Positions 48,745-57,826 of a stretch of 64,000 nt of DNA are shown piece after piece (the stretch's first letter is position 1; the number at the start of each line of letters is the position of its first letter). This DNA comes from Bradyrhizobium sp. CCGE-LA001. GTDB taxonomy: Bacteria > Pseudomonadota > Alphaproteobacteria > Rhizobiales > Xanthobacteraceae. The stretch spans positions 7,433,501 to 7,497,500 of the forward strand of contig NZ_CP013949.1 of the NCBI RefSeq assembly GCF_000296215.2. Reading direction: 5' to 3'. The notes under the pieces were generated by a model. The model made no database searches, was not told the origin of the DNA, and saw only the letters and a program-made list of their open reading frames with translations. A program made the position numbers and the translations under genes.

Positions 48745-50535
48745 TCAGAACGCTTCCGCCGGCAATTCCATGATGGTGGCGCAGCCGGCCTGGATGCGCG
48801 CGAGATTGGCCGCGGTCTCCGGCAGCATCCGCTCCATGAAGAAGCGGCCGGTGACGAGCTTGGTCGAGAGATAGGGCGTCGCCCCGCTCTCGGCAATCTT
48901 GGCATTCGTCACCTTGGCCATCTTCGCCCACATGTAGCCGAGCGCGACGAAGCCGAAGAGATGCAGGTAGTCGGTTGCGGCCGCGCCCGCATTGTCGGGC
49001 TTGGCCATCGCGTTCTGCATCAGCCAGGTCGTGGCCTGCTGCAGGTGACCCAGCGAGGTCGAGAGCGGCGTGATGAAGGGCTTGAGCGCCTCGTCGCCGC
49101 CGTTCTCCTTGGCGAAGGCCATGACCTCGCCGAAGAAGGCCATGATGGCGCGGCCGCCGTCGCGCGGCAGCTTGCGGCCGACGAGGTCGAGCGCCTGGAT
49201 GCCGTTGGCGCCTTCATAGATCATCGCGATGCGCGCATCGCGCACGAACTGCTCCATGCCCTGCTCGGCGATGTAGCCGTGGCCGCCATACATCTGCTGC
49301 GCCTGCACCGCGTTGGCGAAGCCGTAATCGGTGAGGAAGCCTTTCAGCACCGGCGTCATCAGGCCCATATGGTCGTCGGCGGCCTGGCGGTCCTTCGGGT
49401 CCTCGGAGCGGTGAGCGACGTCGCTCTTCAGCGCGGTCCACATCACGAAGGCGCGCGCGGCCTCGTTGAAGGCGCGGATCGAGAGCAGCGTGCGGCGCAC
49501 GTCGGGATGGACGATGATCGGATCGGCCGGCTTGTCCGGCGCCTTAGCACCCGTCAACGCGCGGCCCTGGATGCGCTCGCGGGCATAGGCGACCGCGTTC
49601 TGATAGGCGACCTCCGACTGCGCCAGGCCCTGCACGGCGACGCCGAGCCTCGCCTCGTTCATCATCACGAACATGCCCTGCATGCCCTTGTTCTCTTCGC
49701 CGATCAGCCAGCCGGTGGCGTTGTCGTAGTTCATCACGCAGGTGGAATTGCCGTGGATGCCCATCTTGTGCTCGATCGAGCCGCAGACGACGCCGTTGCG
49801 CTGCCCGACCGAACCGTCGGCGTTGACCAGGAATTTCGGCACCACGAACAGCGAGACGCCCTTGATGCCGGCGGGCGCGCCCTCGATGCGGGCGAGCACG
49901 AGGTGGATGATGTTGTTGGCGAGATCATGCTCGCCGGCCGAGATGAAGATCTTGGTGCCCGTGATCTTGAAGCTGCCGTCAGCCTGCCGCACCGCCTTGG
50001 TGCGGAGCATGCCGAGGTCGGTGCCGCAATGCGGCTCGGTCAGGTTCATGGTGCCGGTCCACTCGCCGGCCACCATCTTCGGCACGTAGGTCTGCTTCTG
50101 CTCGGGCGTGCCGTGCACCAGAAGCGCCGCGGTCGCGCCCATGGTGAGGCCGCCATACATCGAGAACGCCATGTTGGCGGAGATCTGGAATTCGTTGACG
50201 GCCTGGGAGAGCGTCACCGGCAGGCCCTGGCCGCCGAACTCGGTCGGCGCCGACAGCCCGAGCCAACCGCCTTCGGCGACCTGCTTGAAGGCGTCCTTGA
50301 AACCCTTCGGGGTGGTGACGCTGCCGTCGTCCGCGCGCTTGCAGCCTTCGAGATCGCCGACACGGTTGAGCGGCTGCAGCACCTCTTCGGCGAGCTTGGC
50401 GGCCTCGCCGAAGATCGCCTCGCGCACGTCGCTCGAGGCATCGGAGAAGCCGGCCAGATTGTCGTAGCGGTCGATCTGGAAGACGTCGTTGAGCAGGAAG
50501 TTCACGTCTTCGACGGGGGCTTTATAGATCGGCAT
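48745..50535 (-). CDS. acyl-CoA dehydrogenase, long form
   Basis: The protein has 596 residues, the length of the DmdC/FadE-like acyl-CoA dehydrogenases with an extra C-terminal domain of about 110 residues. MNLTEPHCGTDLGMLRTKAV and GTKIFISAGEHDLANNIIHLVLAR mark the FAD site. The catalytic-base region IYEGANGIQALDLVGRKL contains the Glu in the position common to this group. It introduces the first double bond of acyl-CoA. It follows the small NTF2-like gene by 39 bases and precedes the thiolase, completing the beta-oxidation set. Confidence 0.93.
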   Translation of the reverse strand: MPIYKAPVEDVNFLLNDVFQIDRYDNLAGFSDASSDVREAIFGEAAKLAEEVLQPLNRVGDLEGCKRADDGSVTTPKGFKDAFKQVAEGGWLGLSAPTEFGGQGLPVTLSQAVNEFQISANMAFSMYGGLTMGATAALLVHGTPEQKQTYVPKMVAGEWTGTMNLTEPHCGTDLGMLRTKAVRQADGSFKITGTKIFISAGEHDLANNIIHLVLARIEGAPAGIKGVSLFVVPKFLVNADGSVGQRNGVVCGSIEHKMGIHGNSTCVMNYDNATGWLIGEENKGMQGMFVMMNEARLGVAVQGLAQSEVAYQNAVAYARERIQGRALTGAKAPDKPADPIIVHPDVRRTLLSIRAFNEAARAFVMWTALKSDVAHRSEDPKDRQAADDHMGLMTPVLKGFLTDYGFANAVQAQQMYGGHGYIAEQGMEQFVRDARIAMIYEGANGIQALDLVGRKLPRDGGRAIMAFFGEVMAFAKENGGDEALKPFITPLSTSLGHLQQATTWLMQNAMAKPDNAGAAATDYLHLFGFVALGYMWAKMAKVTNAKIAESGATPYLSTKLVTGRFFMERMLPETAANLARIQAGCATIMELPAEAF

Positions 50536-50574
50536 GGGGGTCTCCCGGCGTGGCCTGGTGGGACGATGTTGGGC

Positions 50575-50961
50575 TTATGATTGTGCGGCGGCAAGCTGCT
50601 CCGCCATCAGGCGGTGCAGCATGTTGATCGCCTTGAGCGGACGCACCATCACCTTGAAATGGGTGATGCGTCCGTCGGCATCGAAGCTGATGATGTCGAC
50701 ACCGTTGATCTCGATGCCGTCGATGACATTCTTGAATTCGAGCACCGCACCATTATCGCTGCGCCATTCACCGACATAGGTGAAGCCGGGGCCGCCGAGC
50801 ACCTTCTCGGCGCTGGAGAGATATTTGAAGGTGATGTCGCGGCCGCGCTGCGGTGAATGCACCACGGGGCTTTCGAACACGGCGTCGGGGTGCAGGAGGT
50901 CCCAGAGCGCGGCGCGATCGTGAGACTTCATGTAGGCGTACCAGGAATCGAGGCCGGTCAT
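50575..50961 (-). CDS. NTF2/SnoaL-like small protein
   Basis: The protein has 128 residues from the ATG at 50961; the longer frame to 51123 has no support. SWYAYMKSHDRAALWDLLHPDAVFESPVVHSPQRGRDITFKYL is the typical NTF2-like start; GGPGFTYVGEWRSDNGAVLEFKNVIDGIEINGVDIISFDADGRITHFKVMVRPLKA completes the cone-like sheet. It is first in the beta-oxidation operon. It may bind or rearrange an acyl or ring substrate before oxidation, which would hint that the operon handles something other than plain fatty acids. This is inference. Confidence 0.86.
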   Translation of the reverse strand: MTGLDSWYAYMKSHDRAALWDLLHPDAVFESPVVHSPQRGRDITFKYLSSAEKVLGGPGFTYVGEWRSDNGAVLEFKNVIDGIEINGVDIISFDADGRITHFKVMVRPLKAINMLHRLMAEQLAAAQS

Positions 50962-51081
50962 TCTCAGATGCCTCCCTAAGGCCAAGGGCAAAGTGCGAAA
51001 ACAACCCCATGCACAGTAGCGATGTAATTGATTTCGCTTGATTCTTTCAGTCGGGCCTTGAGCCCGCCTGCACGCCGCCTC

Positions 51082-51116
51082 ATATGCACATTGACGCATA
51101 TGCGCCGATGCGCATA
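51082..51116. promoter_or_regulatory. paired palindromes, probable PadR operators
   Basis: ATATGC - N8 - GCATAT (51082-51101) and TATGCG - N6 - CGCATA (51099-51116) are perfect 6-base inverted repeats that share three bases. They lie between the PadR gene (start 51158) and the NTF2-like gene (start 50961). Their position suggests control of both directions. Confidence 0.65.
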
Positions 51117-51157
51117 AAGTCAAGCAACTTGGTCAAGCCTAAGAAGGGAGGCCGGTC

Positions 51158-51745
51158 ATGGCACTGGGTGACGCAATCCTCGCATGCCTGACGGAACGTC
51201 CGATGACGGGCTACGAGCTCGCCAAGACGTTCGATTCCTCGATCGGCTTCTTCTGGAAGGCCGACCATCAGCAGATCTACCGCGAGCTCTCCAAGCTGCG
51301 CGACCGCGGCTTCATCCAGGGCCGCGAGGTCGTGCAGACAGGCAAGCCCAACAAGCTGGTTTATACGCTCACTCCGGAGGGGCGAACAGCGCTGCGGCAC
51401 TGGGCCGCGCGACCGAGCACGCCAGCCTCGACCAAGGACGACCTCCTGGTCCGTCTCCATGCGCTCGACAGCATCGATATCGAGCCGCTGCGCACCGATC
51501 TGATGGCCCGCCTGGAGCACCATCGCGACCGCCACGCCAATTACGAGCGCATCCTGAAGAAGCGCTTTCCGGACGGCACCGCGGAGGGCCGGCTCGATCT
51601 CGGCAATCTGCTGCTGCTTCGTTTGGGGGCCCGGCACGAGCAGATGGTGGCCGATTTCTGCGAGGAGGCGCTGGCGGCGCTCTCGGCGATGAGCGGCAAG
51701 GCCACGGTCGTGCCGCTGGACGAGGGCAAGCGCGAGCAGGGCTGA
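51158..51745 (+). CDS. PadR-family transcriptional regulator
   Basis: The protein has 195 residues. ILACLTERPMTGYELAKTFDSSIGFFWKADHQQIYRELSKLRDRGFIQGREV is the standard PadR winged helix (the GYEL and YREL motifs are diagnostic), followed by the wing KPNKLVYTLTPEGRTAL. The C-terminal helical domain of about 100 residues (RLHALDSIDIEPLRTDLMARLEHHRDRH) mediates dimerisation and ligand binding (Vir_act_alpha_C). It is divergent from the beta-oxidation operon and most likely represses it, released by an acyl or phenolic ligand. Confidence 0.94.
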   Translation: MALGDAILACLTERPMTGYELAKTFDSSIGFFWKADHQQIYRELSKLRDRGFIQGREVVQTGKPNKLVYTLTPEGRTALRHWAARPSTPASTKDDLLVRLHALDSIDIEPLRTDLMARLEHHRDRHANYERILKKRFPDGTAEGRLDLGNLLLLRLGARHEQMVADFCEEALAALSAMSGKATVVPLDEGKREQG

Positions 51746-51788
51746 ATGCCTCTAAGAACCGGCGGTCGTCGCCGCGCGCCCGGCCTCG

Positions 51789-53228
51789 TCAGGCCGCCAG
51801 CTGGCTGACGTATTTGAGGGTCTGGAACTCCTGAAGGCCCTCGATGCCGCCTTCGCTGCCGATGCCACTGTCCTTGTAGCCGCCAAACGGCGTTTCCGGC
51901 AGCGATGCCTGCCAATGATTGACGATCACGTTGCCACTCTGGATCGCCTCGGATGCGGCGGAGGCGTTGCGCATGTCGTGCGTCATCACATAGGCGGCGA
52001 GCCCGAAAGGCAGGCGATTGGCGAGCTGCAGCGCCTCGTCCACGGTGCGGAACGGAGCCGTCGCCGCCAGCGGGCCGAACGGCTCGACGTTGGAGGCGAG
52101 GCACTCCTGGTCGACATGGGAGAGCACGGTGGGGCGGTAAAAATATCCGGTCTCTCCGCAGCGCCGGCCGCCCGCCGCGACGCGGATCTGGCGCGCCCGC
52201 GCGTCGTCCACGAAACGCTCCATGCTCTCCACGCGCCGCGCATGGGCTAGCGGTCCCATCTGGGTCGATGCATCGAATCCATCTCCGACCACGATGGCCT
52301 CGGCGAGTTCGGCCAGTCTGGCCGCGAAGCGGTCGTGGATCGATTCATGCACGAAGAAGCGCGTCGGCGAGGTGCAGACCTGGCCGGCATTGCGGAACTT
52401 GGCGGTGACCGCCGACAGCGCGGCAGCTTCGGGATCGACGTCGTCGAAGATCAGCACGGGCGCGTGGCCGCCGAGCTCCAGCGTCATCCGCTTCAGGCCC
52501 TGCACGGCAAGCGCCCCGAGCTGCCGGCCGATCTCGGTCGATCCGGTGAAGGTGAGTCCGCGGATGACGGGCGAACGCAGCAGCGTCTGCGAGATCAGCG
52601 CGGGGTCGCCGAACACGACGTTGAGCACGCCGGCCGGAAGCCCGGCGTCGTTGACCGCGGCGGCAATGGCAAGCGCCGTCGCCGGTGTTTCCTCCGCCGG
52701 CTTGATCACGACGGCACAGCCCGCTGCGAGGGCGCTGGAGATCTTGCGTGCCGGCGTGATGGCCGGCGCATTCCAGGGCGAAAAGGCCGCGATCGGACCG
52801 AGCGGCTCACGGATCGCGACCTGCTGGATGGCACGATGGCGAGAGGGAATGACCCGGCCATAGGCGCGGCGTCCCTCCTCCCCATTCCACACGAACAGCG
52901 CGGCCGCGGTCTCGACCTCGGTGCGGGCTTCGGCGATCGGCTTGCCGAGCTCCAGCGTGATCAGGCTTGCGATCTGCTCGCGCCGCTCGGTGATCAGCGC
53001 CGCGGCGCGCTGCAGGATGCCGCCCCGGTCGCCGGGCGACATCCGGCGCCATTGCTCATGCCCCCGCGCGAGCGATGCGAGCGCCTCCTCCAGATCCTCT
53101 GCGCCGGCACAGGGCAGCTGCCCGATGACCTGCCCTGTTGCAGGATTGCGCACCGGAACGGTGGCGCGCCCGGCGGCGTCTCGCCCCTGGCCATCGATGA
53201 AGAGTGCGAGCGCAGGATAGTCGATCAT
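51789..53228 (-). CDS. NAD(P)-dependent aldehyde dehydrogenase
   Basis: The protein has 479 residues. The catalytic Cys285 (NAGQVCTSPTRF) and Glu251 (ELGGHAP) are present. The NAD-binding FTGSTEIGRQLG and the oxyanion Asn in SPWNAPAI also match. The length and the GYKDSGIGSEGGIEGLQEFQTLKYVSQ end fit the succinate-semialdehyde or aldehyde dehydrogenase group. It oxidises an aldehyde to the acid. It is the last gene of the acyl-CoA cluster, 58 bases from the binding protein, and may act on an aldehyde intermediate of that pathway. Confidence 0.93.
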   Translation of the reverse strand: MIDYPALALFIDGQGRDAAGRATVPVRNPATGQVIGQLPCAGAEDLEEALASLARGHEQWRRMSPGDRGGILQRAAALITERREQIASLITLELGKPIAEARTEVETAAALFVWNGEEGRRAYGRVIPSRHRAIQQVAIREPLGPIAAFSPWNAPAITPARKISSALAAGCAVVIKPAEETPATALAIAAAVNDAGLPAGVLNVVFGDPALISQTLLRSPVIRGLTFTGSTEIGRQLGALAVQGLKRMTLELGGHAPVLIFDDVDPEAAALSAVTAKFRNAGQVCTSPTRFFVHESIHDRFAARLAELAEAIVVGDGFDASTQMGPLAHARRVESMERFVDDARARQIRVAAGGRRCGETGYFYRPTVLSHVDQECLASNVEPFGPLAATAPFRTVDEALQLANRLPFGLAAYVMTHDMRNASAASEAIQSGNVIVNHWQASLPETPFGGYKDSGIGSEGGIEGLQEFQTLKYVSQLAA

Positions 53229-53286
53229 GTGGCCCTCTGAGCAGGACGGACCGCAGCATGGCTGCGATCCGACTGCGGTTCGCGTG

Positions 53287-54495
53287 CTACTTGGCGACCA
53301 GCGGGCAATTGCCGTCCTTGAGCGGACGGAACGCCTGGTCGCCCGGTACCGTGGCGAGGATCTTGTAATAGTCCCAGGGATATTTCGATTCCGAAGGATC
53401 CTTGACCTGCAGCAAATACATGTCGCGGATCACCCGCCCATCCTCGCGGATCGAAGCGTTGGTGGTGTAGACGTCGTTGATCGGCAGCTTCTTCATCTCT
53501 GCGACCAGAGCCGCACCCGACTCGCTCTTCTTCGCATCGATTGCCTTCAGGTAATGCGTGACCGCGCCATACACCGCGATCTGCAGGCTGCCGGGCGCCT
53601 TGCCCTTGAAGCGCTCCATGAAGCGCTTGCTCCAGGCACGGGTCTTGTCATTGGCATCCCAATAGAAGCTGTCGGCGAAGATGAGCCCCTTGGCGTTGGC
53701 GAGACCGAGACCGTGAATGTCGGGCAGATTGACCAGCAGCGCCGCGATGCTCTGCCCGCCGGCGGTGAGGCCGAACTCGTTCGCCTGCTTTAACGAATTC
53801 ATCATGTCGGCGCCGGCATTGGCGAGTCCGACCACCTGCGACTTCGAAGCCTGGGCCTGCAACAGGAAAGACGAGAAGTCCGGCGTGTTGAGCGGCGCCC
53901 GCGCCGCACCCAGCACCGTGCCGCCATTGGCGAGCACCACCTTGGAGGCTTCCGCCTCGAGCGCCTGTCCGAAGCTGTAATCGGCGGTCAGGAAGAACCA
54001 GCTCTTCAGGCCCTTCTTGACCAGCGGCGCGGTCGCGACATTCGCCAGCGCGTAATTGTCGTAGGCCCAGTGCATGCCGTTCGGCGAACAGGCCTTGCCG
54101 GTGAGGTCGGGCGTTCCGGGGCCGGTGGCGAGGAAGACCTTGTCCTTTTCGCGGGTCAGTTGCTGCACGGCCAGCGCGACGCCCGACGAGACTACCTCGG
54201 TGATCGCATCGACGCCTTCAGTGTCGTACCAGCGCCGCGCGATGCCGAGACCGACATCGGCCTTGTTCTGATGGTCGGCCGAGACGATCTCGACCGGCAT
54301 GCCGCCGGCCTTGCCGCCGAAATCCTCCACCGCCATCTGCGCCGCCAGGACCGATCCCGCGCCAACATTGTCGGCATAGGGACCGGACATGTCGGTGAGC
54401 ACGCCGATCTTCACGGTGCCCTTGGCGATCTCCGCTTGCGCGGGTCCCCATACGGACAGCGCTGCCAGAGCCGCAACCAAAGCTTTCGTCTTCAC
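53287..54495 (-). CDS. branched-chain-amino-acid-type substrate-binding protein
   Basis: The protein has 402 residues from a GTG at 54495, chosen because GGGAGG lies 6 bases upstream and the signal peptide (KTKALVAALAALSVWGPAQAE) follows. An in-frame ATG at 54525 would lose this. The mature part starts IAKGTVKIGVLTDMSGPYADNVGAGSVLAAQMAVEDFGG, the LivJ/ANF-receptor type of periplasmic binding fold used for amino acids, carboxylates and aromatic acids. No permease or ATPase genes are beside it, so it is an orphan. It may define the substrate imported for the flanking pathway. Confidence 0.93.
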   Translation of the reverse strand: MKTKALVAALAALSVWGPAQAEIAKGTVKIGVLTDMSGPYADNVGAGSVLAAQMAVEDFGGKAGGMPVEIVSADHQNKADVGLGIARRWYDTEGVDAITEVVSSGVALAVQQLTREKDKVFLATGPGTPDLTGKACSPNGMHWAYDNYALANVATAPLVKKGLKSWFFLTADYSFGQALEAEASKVVLANGGTVLGAARAPLNTPDFSSFLLQAQASKSQVVGLANAGADMMNSLKQANEFGLTAGGQSIAALLVNLPDIHGLGLANAKGLIFADSFYWDANDKTRAWSKRFMERFKGKAPGSLQIAVYGAVTHYLKAIDAKKSESGAALVAEMKKLPINDVYTTNASIREDGRVIRDMYLLQVKDPSESKYPWDYYKILATVPGDQAFRPLKDGNCPLVAK

Positions 54496-54525
54496 GAATA
54501 TCCTCCCTTGCTTTTCTTGAACCAT

Positions 54526-55368
54526 TCAGTCGATGGCCTGCAGAACGGGCAGCAGATATCCGAGGAACTTCTCGGGATCTTCGCTCATCGGGAAGTGGCC
54601 GAGGCCCTTCATGATGGTCACGTGGCTGCCCTTGATGCTGTTGGCGACCGCGAGCGTTTCCTGTGGGGTGCACGAATAGTCGTACTCGCCCGACAGCAGG
54701 AACAGCGGACAACGCGACGTATCGATCTGCGCGACGCGATCTCGGATGTCGCCGTCGAGCTTGTAGAAATACAGGTCGCCCTTGAAGACGCCGGGACCGC
54801 CCTGCATGTAGTGCCACAGCGTTTCCCAGCGATCGGCATCGGGTGCTTCGGGGCCGACGAGGCCGGAGACAATCGCCGCGCAGACCTCGCCGCCATGCAC
54901 GTCCGGACGGTGCAGGAAGTTGAGGTCGTAATAAGGATCGACATGAGCGCCGGCCTGCAGGCCGATGATGGCGCGGAAGCGTTCGGGATGGTCGAGCGCC
55001 AGATGCAGCACGATGCGTCCGCCGATCGAGCAGCCCATCACGACCGGCCTGTCGAGTTCGAGCGCTTCGGCGACGCTCAGGATCATTCCGGTGTATTGGG
55101 CCGAGGTCAGCTGGTATTCCTCGTCGTGCCAGCCGGCCGGCGGCGACGATTTGCCGTGCCAGGGCATGTCGAAAGCGATGACGCGAAATTTCGACGTTAC
55201 GCGCGGATCGTTCATCAGCGCGCGATATTGGCGGCCGTCGGCGCCCGCGGTATGCAGGCACAGCAGCGGAATGCCCTGGCCGGCCTCTTCGACATACAGA
55301 CGGTGGCTGCGGCCGAACAGATCGAGCTGAAGATAACGGCCGATCGTGGCTTCGAAACGCGGGCTCAT
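54526..55368 (-). CDS. alpha/beta-fold hydrolase
   Basis: The protein has 280 residues from the ATG at 55368. The oxyanion-hole segment LCLHTAGADGRQYRAL and nucleophile elbow MGCSIGGRI (Ser) are intact, with catalytic Asp in LLSGEYDYSCTPQ and His in KGLGHFPMSEDPEKF. It has no signal peptide. Relatives include ring-fission (meta-cleavage) and lactone hydrolases. The start overlaps the stop of the SCP2-like gene (ATGA). It probably hydrolyses an ester, thioester or C-C bond in the same pathway. Confidence 0.92.
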   Translation of the reverse strand: MSPRFEATIGRYLQLDLFGRSHRLYVEEAGQGIPLLCLHTAGADGRQYRALMNDPRVTSKFRVIAFDMPWHGKSSPPAGWHDEEYQLTSAQYTGMILSVAEALELDRPVVMGCSIGGRIVLHLALDHPERFRAIIGLQAGAHVDPYYDLNFLHRPDVHGGEVCAAIVSGLVGPEAPDADRWETLWHYMQGGPGVFKGDLYFYKLDGDIRDRVAQIDTSRCPLFLLSGEYDYSCTPQETLAVANSIKGSHVTIMKGLGHFPMSEDPEKFLGYLLPVLQAID

Positions 55369-55733
55369 GCTGCGACTCCCGTTGCACGCAGTTTCACCAG
55401 CGCTTCCTTGAAGTAGCGGAGGTTGGCCATGAAGATCTGCAGATTGCCTTCGGCCTTGAGGGTGCGCCGCTTGATCAGCGCCATGAGGTCGTGCGACCCG
55501 GGTTGCGGCTTCGCGCTCCAGAACTTCGTCCATTCCTCCTCGGAGGCGCGCAGCGCGAACGACCATGACGGCATCACGAAGGGGCCGCGGGTCACTGCGA
55601 CGATCTTGCCGTCGGCGATCGTGATCAGCCAGGCCGCAGCTCCGATCTCGAGCAGGAACGTCGTCGACAGGAAGCGACCGCGCCGCACCAGATTCACGTC
55701 CGCGTTGACCCTGTCCTTGAGGTCTTCGATCAT
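55365..55733 (-). CDS. SCP2-like small protein
   Basis: The protein has 122 residues. The segments LLEIGAAAWLITIADGKIVAVTRGPFVMPSWSFALRASEEEWTKFWSAKPQPGSHDLMALIKRRTLKAEGNLQIFMANLRYFKEAL resemble the sterol-carrier-protein-2 fold: a sheet with a hydrophobic pocket, and the phrase LKAEGN near its edge. It may bind an acyl-CoA or hydrophobic substrate. It overlaps the genes on both sides by 4 bases (ATGA at each end), so it is made in step with the synthetase and hydrolase. Exact role unknown. Confidence 0.8.
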   Translation of the reverse strand: MIEDLKDRVNADVNLVRRGRFLSTTFLLEIGAAAWLITIADGKIVAVTRGPFVMPSWSFALRASEEEWTKFWSAKPQPGSHDLMALIKRRTLKAEGNLQIFMANLRYFKEALVKLRATGVAA

Positions 55734-57826
55734 GTGTCCTCCCTTCGGGCGAGCGCGACCAGGGCGTCGACGGCGATGACGCCCTCGCCCACCGGCCCGA
55801 CGATCAGCGGATTGATCTCCGCATCGACCACCTGAACGCTCTCCTCGATTGCCAGTTGCGACAGGGCCACGATGGCCCGTGCCAGCGCTTCCATATCGCC
55901 ATGCGGCCTGTTGCGATATCCCCGGAAGATGCGGCTGATGGCGAGTTCGGCGATCATGCTGCGGGCGGTGTCGAGATCGACCGGGGCGAGGCGGATGCTG
56001 CGATCGCGATAAATCTCGGTGTAGATGCCGCCGGCGGCGAGCAGCACCAGCGGCCCGGCATCGGGATCGACGCGATAGCCAAGCAGAAACTCGCCGAGGC
56101 CTGCCGTCATCGGCTGCACGATCACATGCGATGCCGCGTGGCCCTTGCCCATGGCATTCCCGACAATGCGGCGCATCGCGGAGCTGAGCTCGGCGTCACT
56201 GCGCACGTTCAGCACCACGCCGCCGATCTCGGTCTTGTGCGCGATTGTCGCCGACAGGATCTTCACGGCCACCGGATAGGCGAAGGGAAGATCGAAGGGG
56301 CCTTCGGCATCGATCGCGACGGCAACGGCGGGCGCATGGGAGATGCCGAGATTCGCCAGCAGCGCATAGGCTTCGATTTCGTCGAGCTGCTGCGCCGATC
56401 CAGCCGCGCTCGGCCGCGGGGATGGAGCGAGTGCCGTGGCCGGCCGGCGCCGCAAGGCTGCGCTCATCGCGTCCGCACAGGATTCCGGGGTGCGGAATGC
56501 GGGCACCCCGGCCGCGGCCAGCATGTTCAACGCCTCGGGCGCTTCCGGAACCAGGAAGGCGGCCAGCGGCTTGGCATGCCCGCCGCTGTCGATGACGGGC
56601 TTGACGGCGAGCTCCGGCTGAAAGCGTGCGGACGAGCCGATCACCGCGATGACGGCATCGAACTCCGGGGCGCCCAGCAGAGTGTCGAGCGCCGCCTTCA
56701 TCACGTCGTACCGGGTGCCGGCCAGCGTCAGGTCGGTGATTCGGTCGTGCCCCGCCTTGACGCCGGCAGCGCCGAGACGCGCGTAGGTTTGGTCGCTCGG
56801 TGCGACCACATCGATGCCGCGCAGGGCCAGCTCGTCGACCACCATGGCGGCACCGCCGCCGGTGGTGGTCACGATGCCGACGCGGGGAGCGCCGGCACCC
56901 TCCCGACGCGCCGGCACACGCGCGACCAACGGCAGCGCTTCAAGCAGCGTTTCAAAGTTGAAGATGCGGGCGATGCCGCAATCGGCGAGGAAGGCGGCCG
57001 CGACGTCGTCCTCGCCGGCCAGCGCCCCGGTGTGCGTCAGCGCCAGTTCGGCGGCGGCTGCGGAACGGCCGAGCTTGTAGGCGACGACCGGCTTGCCACG
57101 GTCGGCAGCACCGCGCGCGAAGGCGCGCAGATCGTCGGCGTGGCGGATGCTTTCGAGGAACAGCATGTAGCCGGTGATGGTGGGATCGTCGAGCGTCGCC
57201 GCGCAAATCTCGCCGAGGCTGAGATCAATCTCGTTGCCGACCGAGACGAGACCCGCGAAACCGAGATGGCGCGCCTTGCCGCGCGAGATCAGGCCGCCGA
57301 GCAAACTGCCGCTGTGCGAGGCGACGAAGATACCGCCGCGCGGCAGGTCCGGCTCGGCGAATGCGGCGTTGGCAGTGACGATGGCCCTGCTGTGCAGATT
57401 GATGGCGCCGAGGCTCGACGGGCCCAGGATGCGCAATCCGTTCGCTCGCAGCGCCTTCAGCCGAGCGAGCAGCTTGCGGCCCGCTTCGTCGGCCTCCGAA
57501 TAGCCGGACGCCAGGATGGTGGCCACGGAGAGGCCGAGCCGCGCGCATTCTTCGGCGGCGTCCACGGCATCTTCTGTCGGCGTCAGGATGAAGGCATGGT
57601 CGGGAACGACGGGCAGACTTGCGAGCGAAGGCCACGCCGGTTCGCCGAGCACGGTCTTGCGACCCGGATTGATCGGATAGATCGCGCCCTCATAGCCGGC
57701 GCGCCGCAGATATTGCAGCGGGCGCGACGACGTCTTCGACGCATCGTCGGAGGCGCCGACCAGCGCGATGCTGCGCGGTGCGAACAGCGCCTGGGCCAGC
57801 GAGGGTCTGGTCGTCTCAGTTGCCAC
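55730..57826 (-). CDS. acyl-CoA synthetase, NDP-forming type
   Basis: The protein has 698 residues from the GTG at 57826; an earlier GTG at 57841 is also possible. It is a fusion of the alpha and beta parts of ADP-forming acetyl-CoA synthetase: FAPRSIALVGASDDASKTSSRPLQYLRRAGYEGAIYPINPGR (CoA-binding), SHSGSLLGGLISRG and GNEIDLSLGE (ligase-like), and a C-terminal ATP-grasp (PFAYPVAVKILSATIAHKTEIGGVVLNV, EFLLGYRVDPDAGPLVLLAAGG). It makes acyl-CoA from a carboxylic acid using ATP, with ADP and phosphate as products. Closely coupled to its neighbours. Confidence 0.9.
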   Translation of the reverse strand: MATETTRPSLAQALFAPRSIALVGASDDASKTSSRPLQYLRRAGYEGAIYPINPGRKTVLGEPAWPSLASLPVVPDHAFILTPTEDAVDAAEECARLGLSVATILASGYSEADEAGRKLLARLKALRANGLRILGPSSLGAINLHSRAIVTANAAFAEPDLPRGGIFVASHSGSLLGGLISRGKARHLGFAGLVSVGNEIDLSLGEICAATLDDPTITGYMLFLESIRHADDLRAFARGAADRGKPVVAYKLGRSAAAAELALTHTGALAGEDDVAAAFLADCGIARIFNFETLLEALPLVARVPARREGAGAPRVGIVTTTGGGAAMVVDELALRGIDVVAPSDQTYARLGAAGVKAGHDRITDLTLAGTRYDVMKAALDTLLGAPEFDAVIAVIGSSARFQPELAVKPVIDSGGHAKPLAAFLVPEAPEALNMLAAAGVPAFRTPESCADAMSAALRRRPATALAPSPRPSAAGSAQQLDEIEAYALLANLGISHAPAVAVAIDAEGPFDLPFAYPVAVKILSATIAHKTEIGGVVLNVRSDAELSSAMRRIVGNAMGKGHAASHVIVQPMTAGLGEFLLGYRVDPDAGPLVLLAAGGIYTEIYRDRSIRLAPVDLDTARSMIAELAISRIFRGYRNRPHGDMEALARAIVALSQLAIEESVQVVDAEINPLIVGPVGEGVIAVDALVALARREDT

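Noticed and set aside
46852..50580. A very long plus-strand open frame of 1242 residues
   Set aside because: It is antisense to the fadJ-like, fadA and acyl-CoA dehydrogenase genes. Its His/Arg/Ala-rich composition is an artefact of high GC at third positions.
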